Below, piece after piece: positions 1 to 10,828 of a DNA stretch of 64,000 nt. The notes under the pieces are model-generated. The model searched no databases. It saw only the letters and a program-made list of their open reading frames with translations, and had not been told where the DNA came from. The position numbers and the translations under genes were made by a program. Position 1 is the first letter of the stretch. Each line of letters starts with the position of its first letter. This DNA comes from Symsagittifera roscoffensis (Eukaryota; Xenacoelomorpha; Acoela; Convolutidae): assembly GCF_963678635.1 (NCBI RefSeq), contig NC_087069.1, positions 5,995,472 through 6,059,471 on the forward strand. Direction: 5' to 3'.

Positions 1-2448
1 GAGAAGCACAACTTATTTTGCGCAGAGAATTTCGCACGTTGTGTTGGAGTTTTCTCCTTAAACACGGAACACTTCCACAAGGCACTTCCCCTTGCAGAGG
101 ATACAAGAAGGATATTCAAACTTTTTCTCAACTGTACTTGTCGAGGCAAAAACTCTCGTTACAGCTTTAGTTTTGGATGGCTCTTCGACTTTGGGCTTTC
201 CAGCCATATTTTTCATTTGCTCATGAGCTTCTGCTTTATCTTTTAACCAATTGTTAAAGTCAATTAGGTTGGGGCGTGACCAATTACGTTTCACGACAAA
301 AAGTGACCACGATTCTCTCATGTTTGGTGGAATTTTCGAAAGAGCTTGATTTAACAAAGAGACGCTTTTCAAATCTTCTTCATAATCAAGAGACCTACAG
401 ACAGCCACTAGACTTGAAATGGTCATCGAGAAGCTAATGATGTTCTCAGAGTTGTGCATTCGAAGCTGCGGGAAACTGGACAACTTATCAAGGTGGGCCG
501 TAATTACGTTTTATGGCTGGCCAAACATTCTTTCTAGAGTTTTCAGATCATCTTTATACATTCTTCCACTGTATGCGAACTCTGCTATGGCTGACTTAGC
601 TTTTCCCGTGACTAATGTTTTTAAATAAGTCAACTTCACATCATCGCTTAGGGACGCTGCGTCTACAGTACTGCAAAATTGGCCAAACCATTCGTGCCAT
701 TGGAGCGGGTTGCCATCGTACTGGGCCAGCTTCCATTCTGGAAGGGGATCCTTCTTTGAGACTGACAGAGCTTGGACTATGTCATTCAGTTTCACGGCTT
801 GCGGTTGGGGAGCTGGTTGCAACGACGGCAATGTGTTGCTAGGATCAGCTGCAAAAGGCGTGTTTTCAGCCGATGCGTCGTGATTGGGAAACCCATAGTA
901 AACGGTACCACCACTTGATACGTGGGGGAATTTTTGCTGAGATATTGGCGTTACGGATGAAAAAACACCAACTGATGGGTTTGTGTTACCATCACTTGTT
1001 ACCCCAGTGATACATTGGGTGACTGCGGGTGTCCACTGTGACATTAGTGGCAAATTGGGCTGACTAATAACGGCAGACTGTCCGCTAAACGGACTGTTCA
1101 CTGACGCAGGGTTGCTATACACGTTATGTGATAGCAAGTTTTGATTTCTGCAGATTAAATTTGCAGGTGGTTGTGACACAATGGCATGGGGGGTGTATCC
1201 AGATTATTGATTGGAGATGGCGGGCATGTTTCCAACAACTCGGGAATCGTTATTAAAGTTGTTGACGGGGATATGTTGAATGGAAGACGAAGGATGAGGT
1301 ACAGAGAAGTAACAGCATACCGGAGTATTGGTAGCTGCTGTTTCAGCTGGATTAAAAAATGATGATGTATTGTTTTCGCAAAGTGTAGCATTATTGGAAA
1401 TAAGCAACGACTGCGTTTCGTGCTCAGGATTAGTGAATACAGCGTGCTTGATTCCATCGCCATCGCTGAAGGAGACGGTTGGTTGATAGGGATAACATTG
1501 TTGATCAAAATCAAAAGTCTGATTCGGCAACAATCGCCGAGGTGAAGCTTCCGCTGTGGACACATTTCTGTTTTGATGCGAACCACTTTCTATATTTATA
1601 CAGTTTTCAAACTTTGAAGAAGACGGAACTACCTTGGGTCCTTTTTTGTTTTCTAATGCATGATCAACCCAATCGTTTACCCTGTCAGAACGACGATCAA
1701 CCGAAGACGCCAACTCGAGATGCTGATCTATTTCAGACTCTTTGAGGTATTCAGTTTCAACCATTTTTGCTTCAGCTACTTTAATACGATTTTCTTCGCT
1801 TAATCGTTCCATTTCAAGCCGACTTTTTTCGATTCGTAAACGATGTTCTTGCTCTTTACGGTCAATTTCAAATTTAATTTCTTGTTGTTATCGCTCCATC
1901 TCAATCAGATGCTGTTGCTCTTCGATGATGGCTTCCTGTTGTTTCAGTCTTAAGGTTGCTTCATGTTGTTTTTCCAACTCTTCTCGCTTCATCTTTGCTA
2001 GGAGCAGCTCTTTGCGGCGCTCACTGGGGGTCAATGATTTCATTGAGCTTTCCTTACTCGACCCGGATTTTGCCGATTTTGATGAAACTTTTGACCGACT
2101 AGTTTCACTGACGCAGACCTCTGAAGCTTGATTAGAATCCATTTGAGCGCGAGCCTTACCAGTTACTTCATCGTTAACGTTAACTATCATATCCCACCAT
2201 GCAGCCAACTCCATTAATAATTTGCTATGGTTATCGGTTTTATTAGCTAATATCACAAGTTCATCAATTTTAGCTAATGCTTTTTCTAGAATACTCTTGC
2301 AAGATTCAATTAAGGCGTTTATTTTTGTTTTCCGAATTGGTCCCTCTAAACTCTCAGTTATGCGACTGTGAACTACGGAAAGCTCCTTTTCCAGTGATGT
2401 TCGACCATTCATCAATCGTCGATATTTTAACTCAATTTGTTCTGTCAT
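1..2448 (-). pseudogene. BEL/Pao gag, degenerate copy 1 (runs off the window start)
   Basis: Gag polyprotein of a BEL/Pao LTR retrotransposon, read leftwards from an ATG at 2446-2448. Residues up to about 190 are charged and glutamate/lysine/glutamine-rich (likely coiled coil). A serine/asparagine/proline-rich linker follows, and then the DUF1759-type gag core around 1-0.6 kb, including LPEWKL, W-HEWF and SDDVKLTYLKTL. One reading frame holds from 2448 to 58 but is cut by three TAA codons, at about 1888, 1204 and 511. Near position 95, just after the first zinc-knuckle cysteines (CxxC), a small deletion shifts the frame, and the homologous sequence continues to the window edge in another frame. 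The copy at 15060-17319 aligns throughout, including the zinc knuckle. Protease and reverse transcriptase would lie beyond the window. It is a dead copy; family identity is firm. Confidence 0.88.
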
Positions 2449-2611
2449 TTTGATTACTTTTAAACTTGTTCACTTCTACTCAACCGCTCAACTGCTCAGT
2501 TTGAGAGAAAAAAAGGGAATAATTAATTTAAGACCTTATATTTAGTATTAATAAATTATACTCTGACTCATTAAACAATATCACACCTTAGAGAAGCAAT
2601 TTATTTAACTC

Positions 2612-3209
2612 CTAGTGCTGCTCAGCATTTCTTCTGTTTCGATTAGCTTGCCGCTTGCGTTTTCCTGGCTTAGGAGTATTGTTCTTTGAAATAATATACT
2701 TCAAATTCTTGCTATAACGCCTAAGGATCTTAAACGTTTTCAGTTTTAGAGGGATCCTGGTGTAGTTCTAAGTACTTTTGCCCTAACTCAGTGAGGTTCT
2801 GCTTCCTTCTAGATATCAGGTCTGTTACTATATTAATAACTAATATACCTGACTCTTTCAACTTACTATATATATCTTCCGTGCCTACACGTTTACAGTA
2901 AACGATTGCATAAATATTGCGTTTATAGTTTAAAAGAATCTTCTTAAGCTGGTTAGGAGTTAGTGCTTTAAAGTTATTACTACGGTGTCGACTATTAGAG
3001 TTATTAACAGCGTCGTGCCAAATAACAATGTCGGTTCGGTTTAAGAGATAGTGATCAAGTTGATACTGACAAGTTTTACGGACGTTCACTGCGTTATGGT
3101 TGAAACTTAACCCGGGAATGGCTAAGCACGATTGAGATACACGCTTTTGCGAAGCGGGGGAAAGTTTTTTCAAAGCGTGGTGCAGCGAACTAGCAGCTAA
3201 TATGAACAT
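2612..3209 (-). pseudogene. ORF0: extra small ORF upstream of BEL/Pao gag (copy 1)
   Basis: About 196 residues starting at ATG 3207-3209, open for 159 residues, then a one-base frameshift near 2745. After the shift a lysine/arginine-rich tail continues to a TAG at 2612-2614. The same protein, tail included, lies upstream of gag in the second BEL/Pao copy (14218-14806). Matching blocks are the N-terminal AASSLHH, PGLSFN, IVIWHDAVNNSNSRHRSNN, LTP, AIVY and LISRRK. The order of blocks (a serine near the N terminus, PG-S-F, then a D-I-V-I-W-H-D strand) loosely recalls SGNH-hydrolase esterases, but the canonical GDS and GxND residues are absent, so this is only a fold-level guess. It ends 164 bases before the gag ATG. 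I do not recognise it as a standard BEL/Pao protein. Confidence 0.7.
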
Positions 3210-4179
3210 TTAGTGATTTAAATCAACTTAAGAGGGAAGGAATCAAGCAAACCGCGACCTGACCTCCCGCAACACCCTGAGCTAACAAGGTTGTACCAAA
3301 AGGTAAGACGATTTGCTTAATAATACGCTACGGGTCTCGACTACGGCTACTTTTATGCAATTGAACTAGTTTAGTTAGCTGCACCACGTTTCAAGAATAA
3401 ACACGGCGTTTTTTCAGAATTTTTTTTTTCGAAAATTTCAGATTTTTTTTTCCGAAAATTTTCCAAAATTTTTTTTTTCCGAATTTTTTTTCGAAATTTT
3501 TTTTCCACGATTTCACCCAACGGTTCAAGTTCCAACAATAACCTGATGCGTTTGAGAAATTTTGAGTTTTTTTTCGTTAAAAGTCCGAAATTTGGGCAAA
3601 AAACTCGACTCGGTCGTTTAAGTTAATTTATTATGAAACTAGGCGCTTTGCTGAATAATTTGCAAAACTTTAAAATTTTTGGAAAAAAAAATCAAAAATT
3701 TTCAACTTTTTTTCAAAATTTTTTGGCCTTTTTTTCGATACGGTGTTGAGCTTACAAACACGGTGTTAGGATAACGTAATTAAGGTTTATGAGGCCGGTT
3801 TTTTCCTAAGCCCACAGAAATTTTTCTGATCAGGTTTTGGTATCGAGAAAAATTGGTGGCTACGATTTTGCCATCAAAAAACCTCGTATCAGAATTCAAA
3901 GCATCAGATCAGCAAGTTAGCACAAATGGATAAAGTTTTGGTTTTTTAGTCTTATAAGTTTTGTAGAGGCGTTCACCGATAGAATCCAAATTCCACAGAA
4001 AACTTCGGGTGTCGAGAAAAAATGGGTGTCCACAGTCCACACTCCAATATGGATGTCCACAAAAAAATGATGTCCACAATCAGGATACCTGAAAAGGCCT
4101 CCGTTCGAAAATTCTAAAATTCCAACTTCTACTTTTGACTTCTGTGTCCGGGTCGTTGGCAACCCGAATAAATACTGAC
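3210..4179 (-). other. Leader-like AT-rich tract of BEL/Pao copy 1
   Basis: No gene seen. On the minus strand this is the 5' leader upstream of ORF0. Between 3400 and 3740 it is dominated by long T runs (A runs on the minus strand), matching the A-rich leader of copy 2 at 13680-13810. No primer-binding site like that at 13031 is visible here, so the 5' end of this copy is lost or lies further right. Confidence 0.4.
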
Positions 4180-4724
4180 TTCTGTGTCCGGGTCGGTTGA
4201 ATATCAGGCCTCTCTGGACTATTGTCTGGAATATCTAATGTCCGGCTCGGCTGGAGTTTTGGGCCTCTCTGGAATATTGTCCGGAATATCTAATGTCCGG
4301 GTCGGCTGGAGTTTCAGGCCTCTCTGGAATATCGTCCGGAATATCTAATGTCCGGTTCGGTTGGAATTTCAGGCCTCTCTGGAATATCCACCGGAATATC
4401 TAATGTCCGGGTCGGCTGGAGTTTCAGGCCTCTCTGGAATATCGTCCGGAATATCTAATGTCCGGGTCGGCTGGAGTTTCAGGCCTCTCTGGAATATCGT
4501 CCGGAATATCTAATGTCCGGTTCGGTTGGAATTTCAGGCCTCTCTGGAATATCGTCCGGAATATCTAATGTCCGGGTCGGCTGGAGTTTCAGGCCTCTCT
4601 GGAATATCGACCGGAATATCTAATGTCCGGTTCGGTTGGAATTTCAGGCCTCTCTGGAATATTGTCCGGAATACTGTCCTCTGGAATATCGTCCGGAATA
4701 TCTAATGTCCGGGTCAGCGGACCA
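4180..4724. repeat. Tandem repeat, 55-bp unit, about 9 copies
   Basis: The core TAATGTCCGG recurs at about 4237, 4292, 4347, 4402, 4457, 4512, 4567, 4622 and 4702, giving a 55-bp period with one partial extra unit near 4675. Each unit carries TCCGGA palindromes and the string CAGGCCTCTCTGGAATATC. Variants GGGTCGGCTGG and GGTTCGGTTGG alternate irregularly, which suggests unequal exchange. The period is not a multiple of three, so it is unlikely to be coding. It sits upstream of the BEL/Pao copy and could be part of its LTR or an independent minisatellite. Confidence 0.9.
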
Positions 4725-5259
4725 AAATGTGCCGCACTCTCGTATCCTGTAAGATCTACAAAAACATGCTTCAAAATCTGTAAATTATCGGCAACTTAAC
4801 AGATAATATGAAGAGTAAGTAATATATGACAACAATGAATTTAACATTTTCAGTTAGCATTTTAGCCATACGGTTTCCAACAATCTCAAAAATCTATAAA
4901 CATTTTGATGGCAAACTGACCTTAATCGGACAAACCAGTAGTTTTCAAGGCCTTTTGTCTAAGAAAATCTAATTTTAGCTTTTTCACTTTCGCGCCATAA
5001 TGACATCATTAATTTAAGATTTATTTTGCGCGAACATACTCGAACTGGGGTTGAGTAATCAAAATCATGGTCAAGCACAGAATCCTTTCGCCCCCTCCAA
5101 GCTTAAAATAAAATTAACTTTGTTGCTTCACTTTCGTCAGCAAGATGAGATAATATATAATGGTAGAGGGCCAGATCATTTCCGAAAAATAAACAGTGTC
5201 TAAAAGCAAAAAAAATCGGTTAAGTCCACAGTCTTGCGAAACATTTCAAAACAAATTTG
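4725..5259. other. Unassigned AT-rich sequence
   Basis: No ORF, RNA gene or clear repeat boundary recognised. Confidence 0.5.
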
Positions 5260-6760
5260 AAATTTTTCAGGACTCTTTTTCCTTTCTAAGGAAATTTTAA
5301 TCGAAATTTTACAAGAAAAATTCTGTTCACATTATCGGAATGTTACAAAAATTGGTATGCGGACTATTTAGGCTTCGACAAACATATTTGGTCGCCATAG
5401 TTACCCTTGTAAAAGCTCTCGTTACAACATGAAAATGATGCATGTGTGAGGTGGGGGGGGGGGGGGGGCTGTGGTGTTGGGACGGAAAAAGAATTACTTT
5501 AAGGCTCTTTTCCAGTTTCACCCTTATCTTACGAAAGCCAAATTAAAAAAAAATGATGTTTTAAAAAACTGGAAAAATCGTGTGAATGAATTTGAAGAGC
5601 AATTTATACAGCCAATACTCAATCGTAACTTTACAAGGAGGGCTAGAAGCTGTGAAAGAGCCAACTCTAAGAATAGTATCTGTTTCCATAGTATCAGTTT
5701 AAGAACTTGGGTAGACTTTTTCCCATAACAGTCACAGAGCAAACTTCAATCCTCGCAATAGTCAATGCCTCAGCTAATTGTGATGCTTTTTTTCCTCCCC
5801 CCCCCCCCATCTGCAAAATTTTACAAGTAAGAATTTTGTTCAGATTGCTCGACTGTTGCAAACTAACGGGAAGAGCTCATTGTGGCTGTCTGCTACCCCC
5901 GGCTCTTTTTCCTTTTCCCTCAAACTATGACCTTTTTACAAGTAAAGTGTTCGTTGTTATTTGCTGATGGGGAAAACGCTAGTGAAGAAAAGCCATTATC
6001 AGCTTAGGCTCTTTTTCCTCCCCCCCCCCCACCTCTTTTTTTGAATTGTTAAAAATGTTGTTGCATGTGGAGCAGTTGCCCCTCGGTCTCTTGACCTTGA
6101 ACCCCGTAGTCTCTTGATTTGTAAGGGCGGGTACAACTGCCATTCCCACATGGGGGCTTTGCATACAGTACTTATCGTATCCCTGGCCCGAAGCGCACGT
6201 ACAGCATTTAGTTACAGTCATACACCTCAGTCTCTTGACCTTGAACATCATGGTGTAACGAAAGGTTTTACCAGGGTTAAGTATAAGGGCTAAAAATATT
6301 TTTCATTAGCTCGTTTCCACCCCCCCCCCCCTAAACTCTTCTCTTCCCCCCCTCGCACCTGACATCTCCCACCTCGCTTTTTTCCTTCTTACCACCATCA
6401 TGGTGTAATGAGAACATCATGTTGTAACGAGAGGTTTTACCAGAATAAGTATGAGGACTAAAAATGTTTTTCATTTTTCATGGGCTCTTTTCCACCCCCC
6501 TAAATTTTTTTTACATCTTCCGATTGTTACAAAAATATGCATGTGGACTAATTAGGCCATGGCAAACATAATTTGTCTTCATACTTAACCTTGTTAAACC
6601 ACTTGCTGAACCATAAAACTGAAGTTTATGTGAGGTGGGGGGGGGGGTGTTTGGGGAAAGAAGAGCCAAAACGTGTCAGCGTGAACAAGCGAGCAAAATT
6701 TTACAACATTTTTTCATAAGAGCCTCAGGTTATGGGGGGAGGGGGTAGAAAAGCAGGAAA
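5260..6760. repeat. Cluster of overlapping hAT-like MITE copies with C/G tracts
   Basis: Several partial copies of the family defined at 10829-11027 lie head to tail. Their marks are CTCTTTTCC ends next to long C or G runs (5453-5470, 5799-5810, 6019-6030, 6320-6332, 6636-6647) and the shared interior containing TTAGGCCATGACAAACAT and a CCATAAAA-TGA-G-TT-ATGTGAGGTGGGG end. Individual boundaries are eroded. The short ORFs here are by-products of the repeat. Confidence 0.75.
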
Positions 6761-7261
6761 GATCTAATTTCTATTGTTTATCGAGAATTGTTTGTTGGTT
6801 TAGCACGTGGGCTTCACGAATTACTGAAAAAGTCACAATTTCTGCCGTCAAAACAGAAAACACTTCACCGCTAAAAGTGATAAAAAACAAACCAAGGTTA
6901 ACCAAGAGAAAAAAATTTGTACAAAAATAGAGATCAAAAAACCCTTGAAAACCCAATCCACGAACAAGACCAAACATAACAGCGAAGTTGCTACAAAACA
7001 GAAGAAAACCGGAAGTCAAGAAACCAACAGAATTTTTTAACCTCAAAATAAAGCTCTTTTTCATTGTTTTCTGTCACAATGAATGTTGTTGTTCCAAGAC
7101 ACATCTGGGCTCATTTCCAGTTAAACCATCCAAATCTAAAATAACAAATTACAATTGTTGAAAAATTGTTTCCATACCGAATTTGCATGCAAGAAATATT
7201 CAAACAATCTGTTCACTTGTTCACGCTTGCACGCTTCGTTAGTAGTTTAGAGCGTCAAAAG

Positions 7262-7680
7262 TCATTTCAAACTGCCCGGGATGACCGAAACTCCTTATCA
7301 TACAATTCCCATATATGAGAAACTTCTTGTCATACAATTCCATACAATGCCATACGTAGAGAACATTGTATGAAATCTCTATGATAAACATTTTTCCATA
7401 AATGAAAACTGTATGATAGATGTTTTTCCATAACGCAAAAAGTTTGATTTTTTCTTTCTAATTTTATTTACAAAGACCTTGGTTACTCAAAGCACCAAAG
7501 GTTGGACGGTCTTTGCATTTATAATGCATAGAAAACGACCTGAGTTGCGCTGTCTTTCACAATTGATATAACAAACTTTTAGTTTTTGGCAAAATTTTTT
7601 AATGGTGATTAATTTAAATTTTTGAATTTTCAAATTATCAGACAATGATCAAAGCATACATTAACACCCCATACAAAAGA
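7262..7680. mobile_element. Fragment of the TTGACC-ended repeat family
   Basis: Begins with a degenerate GGGATGACC end and carries the family's repeated TATGA-AAA-ATG-TTATCATACAATT strings. Its right part (AAATTATCAGACAATGATCAA) matches the copies near 45770 and 46800. No coding capacity. It is bounded on the right by the MITE at 7686. Confidence 0.55.
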
Positions 7681-7685
7681 AATAG

Positions 7686-7909
7686 GGCTCTTTTCCAGTT
7701 CCCCCCCCCCCCCCCTTCAAATTCAATACTGAAAAATCTATTTAACATTGTCACAATGCAATGAAATTTGGCGTGGTGAACAAATCAACAATTCTGAATA
7801 GATTTGTTCTTCATATTTTGCAGCGTAAAATCACGCATCTAGCCGTAATAACACGTAAAATAAATATAAAACTCGGTATTTTGAAAAGGGGCGAAACTGG
7901 AAAAGAGCC
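7686..7909. mobile_element. hAT-like MITE, subfamily 2, with 8-bp target duplication
   Basis: Inverted termini GGCTCTTTTCCAGTTCCCCC and, at the right, GAAACTGGAAAAGAGCC. The element is flanked on both sides by the 8-bp direct repeat AGAAATAG (7678-7685 and 7910-7917). Eight-base target duplications and this size are typical of non-autonomous hAT-superfamily elements. The interior differs from the 199-214-bp subfamily, so this is a second subfamily sharing the same ends. A short ORF inside it is not a gene. Confidence 0.88.
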
Positions 7910-8019
7910 AGAAATAGGTATTTCAGCGTTTTTGAAAAAAAAATTTAAGTGAAAAAAAAATAAAAGCTAAATTTATCGTATCCAGGACTACGTTATGCAC
8001 ACAAAATATTAATTTTTTG

Positions 8020-8320
8020 GCCGACTAGCCTATAAATTTTTTAAAAGTGCCTTTGGCACCAAAATATACTTATTTTGAAGGGGAGCGCGCGCCGAAAAAA
8101 ATGCGATTTTTTTGCTCATAATTTTCCAAAAAGAAATCTAAAAACAGCATTTTTGAGACCTTTTTTTTTAGTTTTTTCTAAAAAAAAAAACGTCAACAAA
8201 ACCTTCGAAAATTGTTTCTTTTCCAGTTTCCCGTTCCCTTCGTAAAATTACAAAATTAGGCTGTTTAAAAATTCAAAGGGGGGGGGAATGGAAAGAGAGC
8301 ACAAAAATTCCCGCCTAACT
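8020..8320. mobile_element. Fragments of the GGCGGATC hAT-like family and a poly-G MITE
   Basis: 8040-8150 holds the AGTGCCTTTGGCACCAAAATATAC and GGGGAGCGCGCGCC motifs shared with 58740-58800 and 59050-59110. It is followed by a CTTTTCCAGTTTCCCG...GGGGGGGGAATGGAAAGAGAGC MITE remnant (about 8216-8315). Confidence 0.6.
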
Positions 8321-8587
8321 CACGAGAAAATCCTTGATCAGCCCCCGAGTAATGGAACAGAAAAAGAGCAAAAATCAGGGTTATGACAATGAGTAGTGGG
8401 ACCATTAACTTATACCACTATACTAAAAAAAAGAGAGTATACTTTTCAAATAGGCTGGAACTCTTCAATGAGTAAAAAAATTAGTCAAAAAATTATTAAT
8501 AGAAAGAATCAAAAAATTAAATATGAGACGAAAATGTAAAAAGAGCTTAATGTAGATCTAGGAGGATCCACGGAAATAAGCAACAAC

Positions 8588-8749
8588 ATGGCAGACCAAT
8601 TGCAGCTAAACGACCCCAAACTGAAGACTCAGCAGGGACGAAATCAAATAATATCTTCTATGCAACAGAGCCAGAAATCCCCCATACCTCTTCCGCCCGG
8701 AACGTTTTCCACTATCCATCCAAAGTTTTCAGTTTTGAGTTTTCAGTAA
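8588..8749 (+). CDS. Possible short first exon or micro-ORF, function unknown
   Basis: A 53-residue ORF from ATG 8588 to TAA 8747-8749, noticeably richer in G+C and glutamine/proline than its surroundings (starts MADQLQLNDPKLKTQQG, later SPIPLPPGTF). It could be the first coding exon of a host gene that includes the exon at 10508-10670, but I see no convincing splice donor inside it. Equally it could be chance. Nothing in it is recognisable. Confidence 0.25.
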   Translation: MADQLQLNDPKLKTQQGRNQIISSMQQSQKSPIPLPPGTFSTIHPKFSVLSFQ

Positions 8750-9975
8750 TCAGTTATACAGTAATGGTGTTGCATATTATCATACACTATTGGTAGAAAA
8801 ATGAAGCAAAAAAGGAAGCGCACGTTTTTTTCTCTGAAGATCTAGAAACTCTTAATGATTCAAGAATGATTATTTTACATTATTCGCTGGAAATTTAAAC
8901 AACACTTTTACTTAGACCAAGACCAAAAGATCAAAGCTACCTTCTTTGAATTTATTTAGGTTTGTTTTCAAGCCCTTTTGGTGCCGGTTCACCATCTGCA
9001 GTTTTTCAAAACTCGTGATTGTTTAGTTATTTTTAGCAAAATTGGTAAAGATGTCACACTGAACAAAGCATTTTTGAGCTTAAAGTTTGTGCTTAATTTT
9101 GTCCACTAGTGTAGACACGTGCTTGATTTTGGTTCCAAGCTATAAAAAACAACTGCAATCACCAACAGTTAGTTTGTTTATGGTACACTGAAATCTCACA
9201 TCATTATGACGAAAAATTGTTGGGGTCTTTTCAAGTTCCCCCATTTAATTTTTTCAAAATCTCATTCTACAAACGTCTATTTAACGATTTAACGTTGCTT
9301 AAAACATTCTTAACTGTAATAAAATGTGTCATCATTCAGCAGCAAAAAGTTCGTTTTCAAGAAGGGAACAGACTTGATTACTATTTACATAACTCAAAAC
9401 AATAATAATATAAAAAACTTCTCATCTAGGAAGAACACCAAAATGCCAGTTGGCTGTCTTTTGATTGGTTTCTTCATGAGAAATCAACAAAGAATACAAT
9501 TAATTTCCGATTTAAAAAATCTTTCATCAGAACTCGTTATCACAAATGAAAAGATCCCGTATAAGATGCAGAACTGAATGTAGTTGACTATTTCGACAAT
9601 TCAATAAGTCTTCAATTAACTTTTGGTCTAAGCCATAAAATTGGTTAAGTAATGAACGAACCCTATACTTAAGTTTTTTCTTGTTGTGGCTCGTCATTTT
9701 ATCTGTGTTTCGTAACTTGAATTTAAGAATGTAAAGTTTTTTGAGAATGCGTCATAAATTTCTTGATCGGTGATCGTTTCCTTGATTAATAAGCAGCGGT
9801 GCAGCCTCCTTATGATTTTAGTCATTAACTTCAATAGTTCATAAATATGCACCTACCTGATGTAACAGAACTTAAACTCGCCTTTTAGTTTCCGGGGACT
9901 GTCCGTTTTTTGCAAATTGAAGCAATTTCGAAGTAATAGCTTTTGTTGTTTCAGTTTTTTTAACAATTCCATTTA
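8750..9975. other. Unassigned intergenic or intronic sequence
   Basis: AT-rich. A MITE-like end GGGTCTTTTCAAGTTCCCCC occurs at about 9222 without a clear partner. Short ORFs at 9217-9577 have no recognisable motif and biased AT codons. No gene supported. Confidence 0.5.
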
Positions 9976-10320
9976 TCAGTACAGCATACTGATATATTGA
10001 TTGAATATAAGTTTTGGTAAATCATTAGAAGTTGCTTTTGAGTAAGTATTTGGTATATAATAGACGCATTTTGGAATATGAAACTTGAAACTCAGTTTCT
10101 CATCCAAAAAAAGCCAAGATGTATCTACAATTGGATTGATCATTTGAATTGATTTTGATCCAAACCCTAGATTAATTTTTGCAGCTTGGTTAAGAGTTAA
10201 TTTGTTTTCAATCATCCAAGTCTTAACACTTTCTAAATTGTTTGATTTTGCGTCTTTTTCCAATTTTTTTGTAGAAACTAGGCTACAGTCAACGGCATAA
10301 AGGGTTTCTTTTGAATTCAC
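9976..10320 (-). pseudogene. LINE reverse-transcriptase fragment (palm and thumb)
   Basis: A 114-residue open segment reading leftwards. Near its N terminus is YAVDCSLV, at the position of the reverse-transcriptase catalytic Y/F-A-D-D box, with the first aspartate replaced by valine. The order that follows (about 25 residues, then W-M-ENKLTLN, then FGS, then LFLDEKLSFKFHI) matches the C-terminal palm and thumb of jockey/CR1-type non-LTR reverse transcriptases. Neither the upstream reverse-transcriptase domains nor an endonuclease is visible next to it. It is a short, catalytically dead LINE scrap; the clade is uncertain. Confidence 0.7.
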
Positions 10321-10507
10321 ACAAACCTTCTACAGATCAGTTATATTTATATTAGAAAAAGATGTATTTATTAGAAGTCAACAAATTGCCGTATCAACAA
10401 TCCATTTGTAAGAGTTTGAGTCGATGGGAAAAGAGAAAAAACCAATTTTTGAACAAAACTGGAATGAAAACCTGCGACGGGGTAGTGGAAAAACACATTT
10501 TTTCTAG

Positions 10508-10670
10508 TGGGTCGCGACCACATGCCGGCTGACTGGCCGGTTGAGGTGGTCAGTGTTCAAGGGCAACAGTACCTAATAACTGCTCCAGTAAAGATTCCAG
10601 ATCATGGGGCCGAGCCCACTCATCATTACACCATTCCAGTGGTGCACAGTCCCTTCAAACCAGAAGAAAG
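10508..10670 (+). CDS. Internal coding exon of an unidentified host gene
   Basis: Bounded by a good acceptor (TTTTTTCTAG, AG at 10506-10507) and a donor (GAAAG/GTTATT, GT at 10671). It is markedly more GC-rich than the flanks and open in one frame across its length. It encodes about 54 residues including WPVEVVSVQGQQYLITAP and TIPVVHSPFKPEER. The ending PVVHSPF recurs just before another AG/GT donor at 58213, suggesting a repeated or paralogous exon. Both would leave codon phase 2. The family is unknown; no signal peptide or membrane segment is seen. It might join 8588 upstream or later exons, which the sequence alone cannot decide. Confidence 0.5.
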
Positions 10671-10828
10671 GTTATTTTTTGCTCTTTTTTTAGTTTCTGT
10701 TGTCTTTTTTCCAAATTTCAATAAATTTGTTATGAAAATTCACATATAGACTAATAAGGACACATAGCGCCAGTTGGTGCGTAAATCATTATTAGGTTTT
10801 CTTTCTTTCTTCACAATAAGAAGAGATT

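Noticed and set aside
58-2448. Alternative genetic code with TAA read as glutamine
   Set aside because: The element also carries an indel, other copies use TAA and TGA at broken sites along with frameshifts, and TAA ends the best host-gene models (40507, 44470). Ordinary decay explains it.
6771-7064. 97-residue minus-strand ORF as a membrane protein
   Set aside because: Hydrophobic phenylalanine/leucine-rich reading of AT-rich DNA. No conserved motif, no splice context, and the plus strand shows no sign of coding constraint.
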